From assembly GCA_022478985.1 (NCBI GenBank), contig JAKSZP010002673.1, positions 212,096 through 276,095 of the forward strand: a stretch of 64,000 bases of DNA, given 5' to 3'. The stretch is from Massospora cicadina. Taxonomy: Eukaryota; Entomophthoromycota; Entomophthoromycetes; Entomophthorales; Entomophthoraceae. Under the pieces are notes generated by a model. It saw only the letters and a program-made list of their open reading frames with translations. It did not search any database and was not told the DNA's origin. The position numbers and the translations under genes are program-made. This document shows positions 43,091-54,510 of this stretch, one piece after another; within the stretch, counting starts at the first letter, position 1, and the number at the start of each line of letters is the position of its first letter.

Positions 43091-43279
43091 GTAAGTACAC
43101 TCAGCATAAGATGCATTCTGATTGTTTATAACATGGACATTTAACTGATCTCTTTTTCCAAGGAAGTTCATAATATCCTTACCTACTTTAGAGTATTCTT
43201 TAAAAATAGCATCCATGAGGAAAGCCACGCTAACTTCTTCCAAAAAAAGCGCATCATCTAATGGATCTGGTTCATTGTT

Positions 43280-44460
43280 TTAAAGGTGATCAAACATTTG
43301 ACAAGAATAAGCCTTTGGTTGTTCCTTAGAGCTTGCTTCCTCCATGTTCATGATTTGCGTTTGTGTCAGCACATTCACCCCTCCAACAGGTCGCTGATAT
43401 AACAATGTGTCATCATACAGAGGAACTTCCACTGAAGGTACAGGATTAGGTTCCAGTGGGACGTTTTGGGTCAGAATAGAGGAGGTAGAGAGTCCCATCT
43501 CTACTACGCTCTGACTTTTCCCTGGTGGTACTGCTCCTGCAGTAGGTACTGAACCTGATGTTAGTGACAACTTCTAGCCAGTTTCCCAGAGCGACCACAT
43601 GAAAAGCAATTGATCCCAGAAGACCTGCGACCTTGATTGTTGTAAAAGGAGCCACCCCAAGGGTTGGTCTGGAAGTGAGGCTTATATTGATGATAAGGCC
43701 AGGGGATGCTGACCAATTGCTGAACAAGGAAGGATGATTCCTCCGGATAAAAAAGGCTAGCAGCGGAGGTGCTAGGTTTCCTTTCTATATTGAGTGGAGG
43801 GAAATTAGCGGATAGATGGCGTAGAATTTAAACAAATTTGAGCATTGATACGTCAACCTCTAAATATGGAGCCAATGTATTAAAGAGCTTTTGATATGGT
43901 TTCACAGCAGAGGTCAATGCTATGCTTATTTCACATTCAGTTAAAAGCCCTGCCCCAATCTAACACATGGGCTTCTGCTGAGAATCAATCAGCAAAGGCA
44001 GTGAGGGTCTTGTTAGGCTGAAACCCAATGGTAATAAGTTCAGCCTTTCATAGCGCCATTTTTGAAGTTCCTCTAAACAACCACAGAACAGTATCCTTCA
44101 CTTTTTAATGGGTAACGGAACTTCTTGAAAGATAGCAAGTATCTTGATCAGCGCTTCCAACATCCAAAGTGGACATTAGTAATTTGGCTTTACGCCAATC
44201 TGATGCCCCTTCTACTGCAAACTCAAATCATTTAAAAACCCATGGATGTTCCCTTCATGGTCAAACGGAGGCATCTTGTCAAAACAACATTCTTGCAAAA
44301 AAACCTTTTTCTAATTGAGTACAGCGTCTAAGGCAAGCTTGTGATCTGCGTATTTAACAGTTGCAGTTGGTTGAGATGATTCCTTAGTGAAGCAAGCCGT
44401 ATACAACATGACTAACAGCTGAGGAACACTTATTAGTCTATGTGATTGATCAATGGGCCC
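43280..44460 (-). pseudogene. Ty3-B gag
   Basis: Located between the 5' LTR and protease. A zinc-knuckle remnant reads CFSCGRSGKLARSC (about 43,566-43,606), a CCHC box whose His is replaced by Lys. Downstream open frames (43,570-43,280; 43,727-43,446) are Pro/Thr/Ser-rich. The capsid part (44,460-43,730) is broken by many stops. Gag would form the particle and bind RNA. Confidence 0.7.
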
Positions 44461-44477
44461 CCTGTATTGAGCACCAC

Positions 44478-44982
44478 TGTTATAAAATTTGGCGAGACTT
44501 GCAAGATACGCCGATAAATTTTTTCACAGGGTTTGACCCAATGAGCAATTAGGATTAATGAAATGATGATTATTGTCCTCAACACGACAGAATAAACTTA
44601 TAAATAGATAAATAATTAAGGAGCACTCGCTCCCTCAACTCTCTTTTATTCTTTGTATTAATACAGCAGATTTATACTGTTATACTCACTCTAAACTACT
44701 AACGACCTCCTCCTTCTCAATCATCTCATCCTGATTGTATTGTAATGACTTCTGATGGTACCGCTTTCATGGCTTTGTAATTCACTTCGCCATATCTCAT
44801 TGGTTTTACCAAGTATTCATTTATCAATTTACAATCACCCGATTTGGCCAATTTCTCCATGATCCCAATATCGCCTCATTTTGAGGCACTCAATTAATAG
44901 TATTCATAACAACTCGGTGGATTTCATCCATTCCACCATATTGACTTAGTGCTTATCATCCAGTCATATTGGAATTGCGACA
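44478..44982 (-). repeat. Ty3-B 5' LTR (505 bp)
   Basis: Partner of 39,086-39,591, of nearly equal length and differing by scattered substitutions. It would drive transcription leftward into gag. Confidence 0.93.
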
Positions 44983-44987
44983 TGCAT
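44983..44987 (+). repeat. Target-site duplication, Ty3-B right
   Basis: TGCAT directly after the LTR, matching 39,081-39,085, the 5-bp size typical of Ty3/gypsy integrases. Confidence 0.88.
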
Positions 44988-45120
44988 ACACTCAAGTACC
45001 TTGGTTATGACACTTTATTAACAATGGGTAGTTGATTAAAAAAACAAATAATAACAAAGTCTAGTAAGCAATTTTTCTGCATCAATGTTGATGAGACATT
45101 AATTATCCTGGATTTCCTCT

Positions 45121-46300
45121 CTATTGTTGTATGTCCAGAGGTAAGTCCCCTGTGTGTTGATCGGGCCATCTTCTCATTTCCAAGCAAAAAGGCTCTGTGA
45201 GGGTGGCTTTACCCCTCATCACCCAGGGTGATCTCGCGCATATGGTATACAAGTGCTGGGTAACAGCTCTCCCTCTTTGGATCCCTCCCCTGGTGCCCAC
45301 ACTCACCTCTCCCATACTTGTACACCTGATCATGGAAATTTGCACAAAAATTGGTGAAATGAAGTCGATCAGTCTGAAAATTAGTAGAAATGAGCCTGAT
45401 GATTGGGATACACATATTTGAGAAGGAATGAAGATTGACTCATTGGCCAGAATTTTCAACAGTTTTGATTCAGTCAATACCTCGATCATCAAAATTAACC
45501 CCCTCCCAAAATCATTGAGGATCATGCCCAACGTGCAGGTAGCAGCATTGAACACCATTGTTGATTTTTCAAAGCTCCCTTCTAGCCAATTGGGCATTTC
45601 AGCTGATGCAATGCTTTTAACCAAATGAATGGGCCTGCGATTGGGCATGGGTGGGTTGGGCATCCTGAACCCATTCCTAACCAATTGGGACCACCTCTAC
45701 GTGGGATGACCTTGGGGGATTCCTGTTGCTCATCAGGCTAGATGCTGTCATGCGAACTGCCAGAAATGCAGTTGAGTCTCTTTTTGGGTATTTAAGTTTG
45801 AACTAACAGTGACTCAGCCTGCTGCCAAATTCAGTGATGTCAGTTCCCAGTGAACTTATCTGCCCCCATCCCAAATAATTCGCTGGTTAGGTTGAACTTT
45901 AGGGACCTGATCCTGGCTTGTTTCCTCTCCAATCAACAACTATATCATCAGTTGCATCACACTGAGAAAATTGTTGGTCAATTTTTCGTTCTTAAACTTT
46001 CCATTAAAAACCTTAATTAAAAATTAGTTTTTTATGTTGAAAAATAAACCTCCTTTTCCGCTGACCCTCACACTCCCCTTGGATTAATGACAATACTCGT
46101 CTGGTATTCTATTATGTGCCTGTATGAAATTCTGGCTCACCAGCAGTTTTTGGTGAAATTCCTTTCCAAATCTTTCCCATCTTACCAGCAGCAGTGCCTT
46201 TGGCATTCTGGTTTGCCGTTCAGGCTCTCTGGCACCTAGGCTGGCAGGCTGGTCTAATTCTTACATGCTGTTTGCCTGACAATTGTTGGAAAAATGCAGA
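45121..46300. other. Unassigned, relatively GC-rich stretch with long open frames on both strands
   Basis: A 187-residue minus-strand frame (45,684-45,121) is the longest unassigned open frame in the window. On the plus strand, 45,197-45,628 is open except for one stop, with text ending in IVDFSKLPSSQLGISADAML. I recognise neither. Composition stands out against the A/T-rich flanks, resembling the ORF1-only elements, so it could be a further insertion in Ty3-D. No tail of type 1 or 2 and no target duplication was found. Confidence 0.4.
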
Positions 46301-47751
46301 AGTAGCCTTATTAAACTGACAATTCTAATTTATTGATTTTGCACTAATACCAGTTACTAAGAACCTCCTGAGAATATACTCAACCAAGATGGAGGAGATG
46401 ATGAATTTAAGATGTACTGATAGAGTCAGGAGTCAACCCCAAAGCTAACTTGTAGCAGACAAACCAGATAAGCCTTATAGCCTTATCATGTTATTTTCTA
46501 CAGACATGGTTAAATGATGACTGGAAAGAGTCTCAGTTGAGTAAATACTACATATAAGCTGTTTGACAATACCACCATTAGTCTAAGAAAAGAGGTAGTT
46601 TTGGTTAAAATTAAGTGCAGGCCAAGAAACTCAAAAATAACATGTAACTCTAGACTTTCAGATTACACGATTTATATTTTGTAATTCAATGATTTAATGC
46701 AACAAATGATAATTCCAGCCCCATTAGAGGGGGAGTTCCATTAGTAAAATAGAATTCCATTTTTGATTAATTCTTTCATTATAAAACCTTTCAGCCTTCT
46801 ATAGTGAGCACCACTTCTGGTTTCTCCACTGAATTAAAGTTTGATAATTATTTTTGCCTTATAGTGTTCAGTTTCAAGATTTTAGTCTCTTTTGATGTCT
46901 TATTGTGGCAAAATGGCTCTCTAAGAGGAGATGGCTACTCACTTTCGGTATAGAAGTGTTCAACTAGCAAGTTTCAGTGATTTACCACAGTACTCTTTGA
47001 CATAAAAACCTATGGATGAACATAGAAGATTATTATAGCTAAAAATAGTATACATTTAGTGCACTCTATTGGTCCTAAAGCTTATCAATAATTATAACAT
47101 GAGGAAGAGCCCTATGGCATAAGGAGCAACATATCAACCACAATCAGTAGCTTTTCTTATTTAATAAGAGGGTTAATCACCAAATTTTTTTACCTTGATG
47201 TCTGTAAAGTTGTGATCCCACTGTCCTGGGACCTTTTATAGAGGTTCTGATATATGATGCAGTTTACCCATATTATCAGTTCATGAACTGAGTCAATATT
47301 TCCTTCAACAATCCCCAATTTCTCTAATTTGTTGATTTTCAACAGTTACCATCACTAATCACTATGTGTCTTTATAAAATTCACTGGGGCCTAATTCAGG
47401 AAGAGGTTTTCTAATTTGTTCACCATGTTTACGTTTTTGACAGAGTGTATGTTTGTTAACTATTATAGACTATGACAATTAGCTAATTTTAATTGGTCCT
47501 TAAACTACCTTGCCATTTCACTAATTTAAAGGTGGTTTATTTCTGATCAAACTGTGGTAGTATTATAATGAAAGTTCCTAGTTTCTAATGTCATATTTTG
47601 ATTTATAATAAATTTATTACAATGCTGAATTTACTCAGTACACAGTATGGACATTCAAAGTAATTGTTAGAGCCTAATTTTAACATAAAATAACTCTAAA
47701 TTGGGAAACCAAGAAAAAACAATGAAAGAAGTCAAGCAAGGTTGTTCTATA
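46301..47751. other. A/T-rich decayed sequence, no recognisable gene
   Basis: Frames are short and full of stops on both strands. Position suggests more of the Ty3-D relic, but I cannot place any block. It ends at the target duplication of element E1. Confidence 0.5.
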
Positions 47752-47765
47752 GAGAAACCTATTTT
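47752..47765 (+). repeat. Target-site duplication, ORF1-only element E1, left
   Basis: GAGAAACCTATTTT, repeated exactly at 49,667-49,680. Confidence 0.9.
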
Positions 47766-49666
47766 TTTAAGTAAGCGAGGCAAGCTGACCAGGGGACGGA
47801 TAATACCAAGCTCTGAGGAGCAAAACTTATACTAAGATAGAATTCAATGAACAGAAAGATATGAGAGTATCACTCAAACAAGACAAATAAAACTAAAAAT
47901 TAAAAAGAACAAACCAGGTCAGATGTGGTAAATCGCTATGCATCCATGGTGGAGGTGGATCAGGATTGGGGGCTCATCTTCATCCTCTGTGTCAGACAGT
48001 GTACAGCAATGCGCTATGAACATGGGTGTGGGTTCATCTACAAAATGGGGGTCAAGGTCGCAGAGTGGCTCTAGCAACTCAAATTTAGCTATAAAGAGGG
48101 TTGTGATGAATTGAGATAGGGCTTTATCAGCCTTGAGGCAAACTTTGGGTAATGTGGTAAAGGTGGCGATGTTGTTGCTGGTAATGCAAGCCTTGGGGCC
48201 AAATTTTGCAGCTATAACACCTTTTTGTACTGCCTTGTGGGCAACTGGATGAATTGAAGAAATCCTTTTTTGTGAATTTGTTGCATGGGGGAAAGATAGG
48301 AGCGGGAATCCCCTTGGCCAAAACTGTGACTGATTTTGTTATGGCCTTTTGGAGAGGGTGAGAATTAGAGGAGGCAACAGCCTCTTTGGTTCATTGGTGG
48401 TCGCTTTGGAATTCATCTGCATCAGAGCATAGAGCATCGTGCCAAGTTGAATATTGTGCTTAATCTGCGTTTAGGTACATTTTGAGGCCAGAGGCCTCAG
48501 CTGAGTTGAAGACAGGATTTTCAGATCATCAATCTCCTCCAAATAATTCCAGGAATTTTGGTTGAAAAAGATAGGTTGATCAGCATATGGGTGGGCTGAT
48601 TGGATGGTTGGGTGGGTTTTTTGAATTTGCTAGGGTCCATGAAGCTTCCCAATTAGGTGGAGTAGGAGTGGTGGGTTGACATGTTAGTTCTTTATTAGTT
48701 GAATACATTTTAGTTGCATCTACCATTTTATTAAAGAGGGAGGGAGGATTGTGCCCCATTAGAAAAAAGCCTTTATGTTGGCAATGTGAGCATCATGGGG
48801 GAGTTGAGCATGTGGTCTCCAGCTCAGGATATGGTGGGGCAGCGCTGCTTTGAGTGTCCCAGGTCAAAACAAGTGGGGTTGAGTTTTGCGCTTTTTATCT
48901 ACTCTGGCCCAGAAAGGGTAGTTGGCGTCAGAGGGGGAATCAAAATGGTGTTTCTGGTTGATGTTAAGCGTATAATTCAAAGGTGCAAAGGCCCGCAAGC
49001 TGGTTGGCTCCTTTGAAAACCACAAATTGTAAAATGGGTCAGCGCCATATACTCAAAACCCAGCTATTAGTTCATTGTATAAAGTTTCAAATGGGAGGTG
49101 GGTGGGGAGGCCTGAAAATTGAACCACAAAAGTGGTGTCATTAGGCAACCGGGTGCAAGTGGTTGGACTGTGGGTTCCCTGGAACACCAGGGAAATGTTG
49201 GCTACATTTGCAGCATTGACTTCACAAGTGAAGCTGATGTTGAAGTAAACCTTATAGGGGAAGAAGTCTTTAAAGCCTGCAGGCTGCATAAACGCCTGGG
49301 CTAATCTATTATTTTTTGTCATTATAGGGATACAAGTTGCCATATTCAACTAGAAGGCCATTTTGCATCTTGATTTTGGGAGCACAATGGTACTATGGGG
49401 CACCACTTGGGAATAGACAAGATGGATGGCGAGACCCTTGAGGGGAACATATCAATCTGAGGAATTGGGGGCTGGTCAATCTAGTCAAAAAGTGGCTCCC
49501 CTCTGGGAGAAAGACGCTAGGGGTTTTGCCACTGCCCCATTTTGGAGCAGTTGGCGGTAGGGCTGAGGACATTGGGATTTTTCTGTGTGTCTGTTTTCTG
49601 GAGTTATTTAATTTTCTATAATTTTTAAATTAGCTCAAATGTGTTGCTGATCAGAAAAAAAGCTTT
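47766..49666 (-). mobile_element. ORF1-only retroposon E1 (1.90 kb, tail type 1)
   Basis: Bounded by an exact 14-bp duplication; 1,901 bp, within 2 bp of elements A and B. On the minus strand it has a leader starting AAAGCTTTTTTTCTGATCAGC, an ORF1-like gene (ATG at 49,572) and the tail GGTATTATCCGTCCCCTGGTCAGCTTGCC at 47,779-47,807, of which the CCGTCCCCTGGTCAG core equals LINE-3. No other coding region. Confidence 0.9.
47960..49572 (-). pseudogene. ORF1/gag-like protein of element E1, decayed
   Basis: Starts MSSALPPTAPKWGSG at 49,572. FKDFFPYKVYFNISFTCE (about 49,220-49,275) and TRLPNDTTFVVQFSGLPTHL (about 49,090-49,150), then a LYNELIAGF block (49,079-49,053), match element B closely and are open over 98 residues. 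The zinc knuckle is eroded (CSHCQH, about 48,775-48,792). The C-terminal domain is visible only in pieces. Inactive. Confidence 0.78.
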
Positions 49667-49680
49667 GAGAAACCTATTTT
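49667..49680 (+). repeat. Target-site duplication, ORF1-only element E1, right
   Basis: Exact 14-bp copy of 47,752-47,765. Confidence 0.9.
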
Positions 49681-50034
49681 GTAACAGAAAACAATAACTC
49701 TGTGACACAAATTATAAAGGATATGGGGACTGTGAGAATGATGGGAATAAATGGGATAACTTGATATATAAGAGGTTAAAAAGCCTTAGATATTTTTCAG
49801 AACTAAAACGTCATATTGGAAAGCACCCAAGAAAATTTAAATGAGAAGGAAACTAAAGAATGTTTTAATATTGTGAAGGGTTTAACTTTAAAAAATACAA
49901 CTCTGGTATCTCACTTCCATGCAGTAATTTTTAAGCTAAAAAACCTAAAGAGTGATTTTAAAGTACAGCTTGTACTGAACATATCACCAGCCAAGAGTCC
50001 AACTCTACTTTAGCGAAAGATCTCGTATTTATTT
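49681..50034. other. Spacer between E1 and E2
   Basis: A/T-rich. One 65-residue plus-strand frame (49,816-50,013) is Lys/Asn/Leu-rich with no recognised motif and is probably chance or Ty3 relic. Confidence 0.5.
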
Positions 50035-50036
50035 GA

Positions 50037-50065
50037 GGTAAGCTGACCAGGGGACAGACATTACC
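50037..50065 (-). promoter_or_regulatory. 3' tail hairpin type 1 (element E2)
   Basis: Sense strand: GGTAA, TGT, CTG, loop TCCCCTGGT, CAG, C, TTACC; five outer and three inner pairs, all Watson-Crick. Confidence 0.72.
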
Positions 50066-50274
50066 AATACTAAAACTAAACTAAAAACTAACAAAACTAA
50101 TTGGTTAAACTAAACGCCCATATGAGCGGATTGAGTGAAACACTTCAAAAAAACAACCAGCCTAGTGGGCAGCGGAAATCGCTTATCCTTTATGGCGGAA
50201 GGGGAGGGGGTTGGGGGGCTCATCTTTGGAAGCAGCTTCTTTCTCCCATAGTAGAGTGCATATCAAGGCAGACA

Positions 50275-51848
50275 ATAAGGGCGTTGGGGCATCTGTGGCA
50301 TGTTGTTTGATATTGCTATTAATTGGAATTTCATTTAAATTGCCAGGTAGCTAAATGTCACTGAGATATTTGGTTAAAGCTTTTTCAGCTTTTATTCAGG
50401 CGTCTGGGAGTTTAATGAACGTGGCAATGTTGATTTCAGGTAATTTTAGCTTTTGGGTTCCATGCTATAGTTGCCACGTTCTGGACAGCATCATTAGCAT
50501 TTTTGTATAGCTGTTTTACTGTATTTTTACTCTTTTGAGTAAGAGTTTTGGGGATTACAGGAAGAGATTTCTTTCTGTGAGCATCGCCACTGATTTGGCG
50601 ACAGCTTTACAAAAGAGCGACAATATGGTGTTGCAGCTGCTTTGACTGCAAGCTGGTGATCACTTCAAAATGATTCGGCATTTTGCTGTGGGGTATATAA
50701 GGGGGTATTTATAATCCCATTCTGCATTAATGAACCGCTCAATTTGCAGAGATGGTTCTTCATTGAGCTTACCTGATTCATCAAATTTAGTTAATAAATC
50801 CCATGGGTTTTTATTTGAATTGAATTAAGGAATTGGCATACAGTTGAGGTTTGGTTGATTTATTTGAGGAAGCATGGGATTGAACTGGGATCCAATCTGA
50901 TGCTTGATTGGAGGAATCATTTGTGGCATTGGGGTGAGGAGGAGGCTGATTGGTGGCTGCAGGTGCAGCTGCAGCTTCCAGTTTTGGGGAAGGGGGAGGT
51001 AGGACTGTGCCCATACTGGAATTTGTATGGTATGGCAGCGGATTGGAGATCTGCGGACAAGTCATATGATCTGTCAGAAGTGGCTAAGGAGGGGCACTTG
51101 CATTTTAAGTGGTCCAACTCAAAACATGATGGGCAGATCATCTGCCCACCCTTGACATGGGCCCAAAATGGATGGTTGGGCGTTGAAGGAATAACGGTGT
51201 GAGGGGGCATTGACATGGCAATTTTACTAAATTCAGGGCTGATTGTGCCATATGCCTGAGGCCCAGTGAGTCATGTGGCCCCATTTGGGACCACAAATTG
51301 TAAGATGGTGTTGGAGCCATATGCTGCCAAACAATCCATCAGCTCCTGGTGGAGAACTTTAAGGGGAAGGTGGGTGGGCAAGCCAGAAAACTGGACCACC
51401 AAAGTGGTGTCCGCTGAGAGTCAGGTCCAAGTTGTGAGGATAGGGGTACCCTGGAAAACCAGGGGCACAGTTGCTGCAGTGGCAGCGTCAGCTTCACAGG
51501 TGAAGCTGAGGTCAAAATACCCCTTATAGGGGCAGAATTCTAATAATCCAGCGAGTGTCATCACCACCTGTGTCATTTCAATAATGGCTTGGTCATGTTA
51601 TGGGAATAGTTTCCTATATTTGACCCTTGGGCCATAGCGCATGTTGCTCTGGGGGAGCACCAGGGGCAGCGAGGTAATGCTTGGGTACAAGCAAGATGTG
51701 CATCGAGATCCTTAAGAGGAACAAATTGTCCCATGGGTTTGGAATGACTGGAATAACCAGTCCAAGCGCGTTTTCCTGTCAGATGGAAAATGGCGGGAGT
51801 TTTGCTGCTGCCCCACACTGGAGCAGCTGGCAGAGAATCCGAGGACAT
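50275..51848 (-). pseudogene. ORF1/gag-like protein of element E2, decayed
   Basis: MSSDSLPAAPVWGSSKTPAI opens the frame at 51,848, with GKRAWTGYSSHSKPMGQFVP close behind; 91 residues are open. LPLKVLHQELMDCLAAYG-type text (about 51,310-51,370) precedes a complete knuckle, CPSCFELDHLKCKC (about 51,100-51,141). The C-terminal half is broken but ends at the same ADAPTP-like position (about 50,277). The N-terminal part here lacks the stop present in element B and is the best view of that region. Confidence 0.8.
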
Positions 51849-51932
51849 CAGAGTAAAAACTACAACAGGCGATTAGGAGTTTCTTTTATTAGTTCATGTA
51901 ATTTTGCTTGTAAAGTTATGACAAGCAAAAAG

Positions 51933-52990
51933 AGATTTATTTTAGTTTAAGATATAATAATTTAAAACTAATATAAAAAAGCTGAAATAATGGCCTTGTT
52001 ATCATAATGAGACACATAAACGTTACAACGGCTCTGTATTGAGTGCATTTACTTTAAATTTGATATATTGTTTATAGTATTTATCTTTTTTGGTTTACCA
52101 ATATATTTAATTCTATTAGACAATTTTAACTAGTATGATGACACCTTCTTGTGGCTCCAAAGTGCTTATTACAAATTTTTATACATGATATGTTTATGGT
52201 GGTTTACTGGGTCTTATGATAGATGTTTGGGATTTTGGTAATTTCATTAAAATATAAAAAACAGCATTATCTGCTGAGATAATTAGCGCTCTTTAAATTC
52301 TTACCATAGGAGCTGATATAGAGATGTTATTAACAAAAATTTTATAAGTGTTACGCAAACAAAGTCTTAATTGAGCTCTAATATCAGTATAATCATTGTC
52401 TATGCTATATTTATCTTATATTTTTAGGTTTAGTAAGTTTTTTATTAACTAAAGAAAGAAAGGTGCAACTTAGTGTATCTTAAGCTTTCATTGTCACTAC
52501 AACTTTATATTGTTAAAATAAATTTCAATACAGCAATTGAGTCAATTAAAAATTACTACAAAATGGAACAAGCCAGGTTGCATCTACTAACTTTCCTTGT
52601 AAAAATGCTAATATAGCATGGAAGAAGCCTAATATTCACCTTTCTTATTCCCATATAGCATAAAGGTCTTTGCTTTTAAATTTATAAGTCCCATATCTAG
52701 AGAAATCTTCTCTAACCACCAAAGCAACAAAGATCACCCAATGAGATTTTAATATTACACTTATTGCCCAAAAAACCCAATTCATTTATAAAGTTACCTT
52801 TTTCCTTTTCCTATGTAAATTATTACAATTTTAGCACAAATTTTATTATATAGAAATTGTAGCTTTCTATTTATTTTCATCCCAAAAAATCCTTTCTTTG
52901 TGTGTTATTTTTGTTCATTAGATGCTATAAATAGAGTAAAGATAACGTCTAAATCAGAGAATATTTAAAATTTTATTGATATTTTCAAAA
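51933..52990. other. A/T-rich intervening DNA, nothing recognised
   Basis: No frame above 60 codons, no repeat ends. Possibly old retroelement sequence; no block could be matched. Confidence 0.6.
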
Positions 52991-53001
52991 AAATTATTAC
53001 A
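52991..53001 (+). repeat. Target-site duplication, LINE-3 left
   Basis: AAATTATTACA, repeated at 58,275-58,285. Confidence 0.8.
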
Positions 53002-53095
53002 AACTTTTCTCTCTCGTTGCAATCACTTTTGCAACTTTTTCAATTCAAGTCTGATTCTAATTTAGTAATCTCACAGAGGAGATTAGTCTGCGCCC

Positions 53096-54504
53096 ATGTC
53101 AGGGAGCAGTTGGGCAAGTAAGGTAAGAGGCACAGGTGGTAGACCTGCGACCTCAAACTTTCAAAAACGCCCCGGAGAAACTGGCAGAATAGAAAAAAAA
53201 TAAAAAACTGGTGGTCACTATTTCCCCATAAATCCTTACTTGGCAAGCATGATGCAACCAGTACATCAACCCGCCGCACTCCCAACCACTCTCATCAATG
53301 GAATATGGAGTCCAGGTGTTTCTGGACATCCAACAAACAGCTTTATGGGAAAGATTTTGTGGGGATGTGCACACTTTTTTCCTGACTGTGGTGTACATCA
53401 CACCTCACTCCATGTCATGCGGTTGGCTGGACCTCAGTTTCAAAAAAAAAGGAGGCAGTAGATGAAGCTGCTGCAGTGCTTGTAGTGATTGACCTCCCCA
53501 AAGGGCAAAGGGTCATCAAAACCAAATGCACCAGATGGACAAAATTCAACTTAATTTTTCTCACGTTCAACTTTTTGCCCACTACAGTCAAGCGTGCCAT
53601 TCTGGAACAGCACCCAAAAGATGGTCTTGCTGTATATGGAGAAATACAATCCTTTGAGATACAATGCTTCACGCTGATGCCACACCTGTGCACTGGCAAA
53701 GCCATTGCAGTTCTAACTCCAACTGAGGAGATTGCGAAGGACCTAACCCAGATCCCACACTCCACATATATCAAAATCGAAGGGCATACCACCCACCCTT
53801 TCTGGGTAACCGTAGACAGCGCACCCCCCATCTGCACCCACTGTGACGCGTTTGGCCATAAGGCACACGCATGCCCCACCAAGGAGGGCATCATATTCCA
53901 AGAGCACCCCTCGGCGGCTATGGCCAGTGGAGAGGCGCACTACAAACCAACCACCAGCACCAAAAGAGGCTTTCCCATGGGGAGCACAAGGCTGCTACCT
54001 ACTAGTAAAGCCTATCTCCCTTCAAGAGCGGAAGAAGGCAAAACAGGCCTGCAGGGCCGCAGCCAAGGAAGTGGCCAAAGTCACCTCTGCTATCCCACAC
54101 TCCCAACGCCAGAAGGACATCAAAACCTTTGTGGTGGAAGCAACTCGGGAATCCCTCAACCAATCAGATTGGGAAGCCCATGCCAAGCCACCCAATCTGA
54201 GGATCCAATGGGCGACTTGATATCAACTGACCTTTGCAACCAAGCCCCAGTTGAAACTGACTTGGTTTCCAACCTACCTGAAAAAAAATTTCAACCCAAA
54301 TGTTGGTGCGCCAAACTCATCCATACCACAAAAATTTGTTTAACGCCGGGGAAACAAAAAGTTAAGGCAAAAGCCAACGTAAACCTTTCTGCTAAAATCA
54401 ACAAAACTACTGATAGCATTGCTGTAAACACCCGCAATGCCATGAAGGCCCATGGGGATCTAGAGGAGGCTAGTGGGCCTGGGTGCCCACCCCCTCGCAC
54501 CTAA
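53096..54504 (+). pseudogene. LINE-3 ORF1 (CCHC RNA-binding protein)
   Basis: ATG at 53,096 gives MSGSSWASKVRGTGG and a Lys/Arg-rich stretch with a stop near 53,200. A frame change leads to a 342-residue open stretch (53,476-54,504): KGQRVIKTKCTRWTKFNLIF, the LPTTVKRAILEQHPKDGLAV block (about 53,575-53,635), then the knuckle CTHCDAFGHKAHAC (about 53,833-53,875), intact CX2CX4HX4C. The C-terminus is Lys/Ala/Gln-rich and frameshifted near 54,000 relative to a parallel frame that reads WGAQGCYLLVKPISLQERKK. RNP protein of the LINE. Confidence 0.86.
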
Positions 54505-54510
54505 GGTGTG

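Larger units (their letters stand above)
39086..44982 (-). mobile_element. Ty3-B: structurally complete Ty3/gypsy element (5.90 kb)
   Basis: Two LTRs with TG..CA ends, an exact TGCAT duplication, and minus-strand gag, protease, RT, RNase H and integrase. Just inside the 5' LTR (minus sense) TGGTGCTCAATACAGG is a plausible primer-binding site: its complement ends in GAGCACCA, as a tRNA 3' end would. Just inside the 3' LTR, AAAAAGAGGATAA is a plausible polypurine tract. Frames are broken and RT carries YLND in place of YLDD. It inserted in the Ty3-D relic. Confidence 0.93.
50035..51932 (-). mobile_element. ORF1-only retroposon E2 (about 1.9 kb, tail type 1)
   Basis: On the minus strand it runs from about 51,932 (leader ATCTCTTTTTGCTTGTC) through an ORF1-like gene (ATG at 51,848) to the tail GGTAATGTCTGTCCCCTGGTCAGCTTACC (50,065-50,037), the most regular type-1 hairpin in the window. 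Flanks share only ATTTATTT, too short and simple to prove a target duplication, so ends are approximate. Same orientation as E1 and only 350 bp away. Confidence 0.85.

Noticed and set aside
49816..50013. 65-codon plus-strand frame between E1 and E2 as a small host gene
   Set aside because: Lys/Asn-rich, no motif, no homologue in the window, surrounded by A/T-rich relic sequence.
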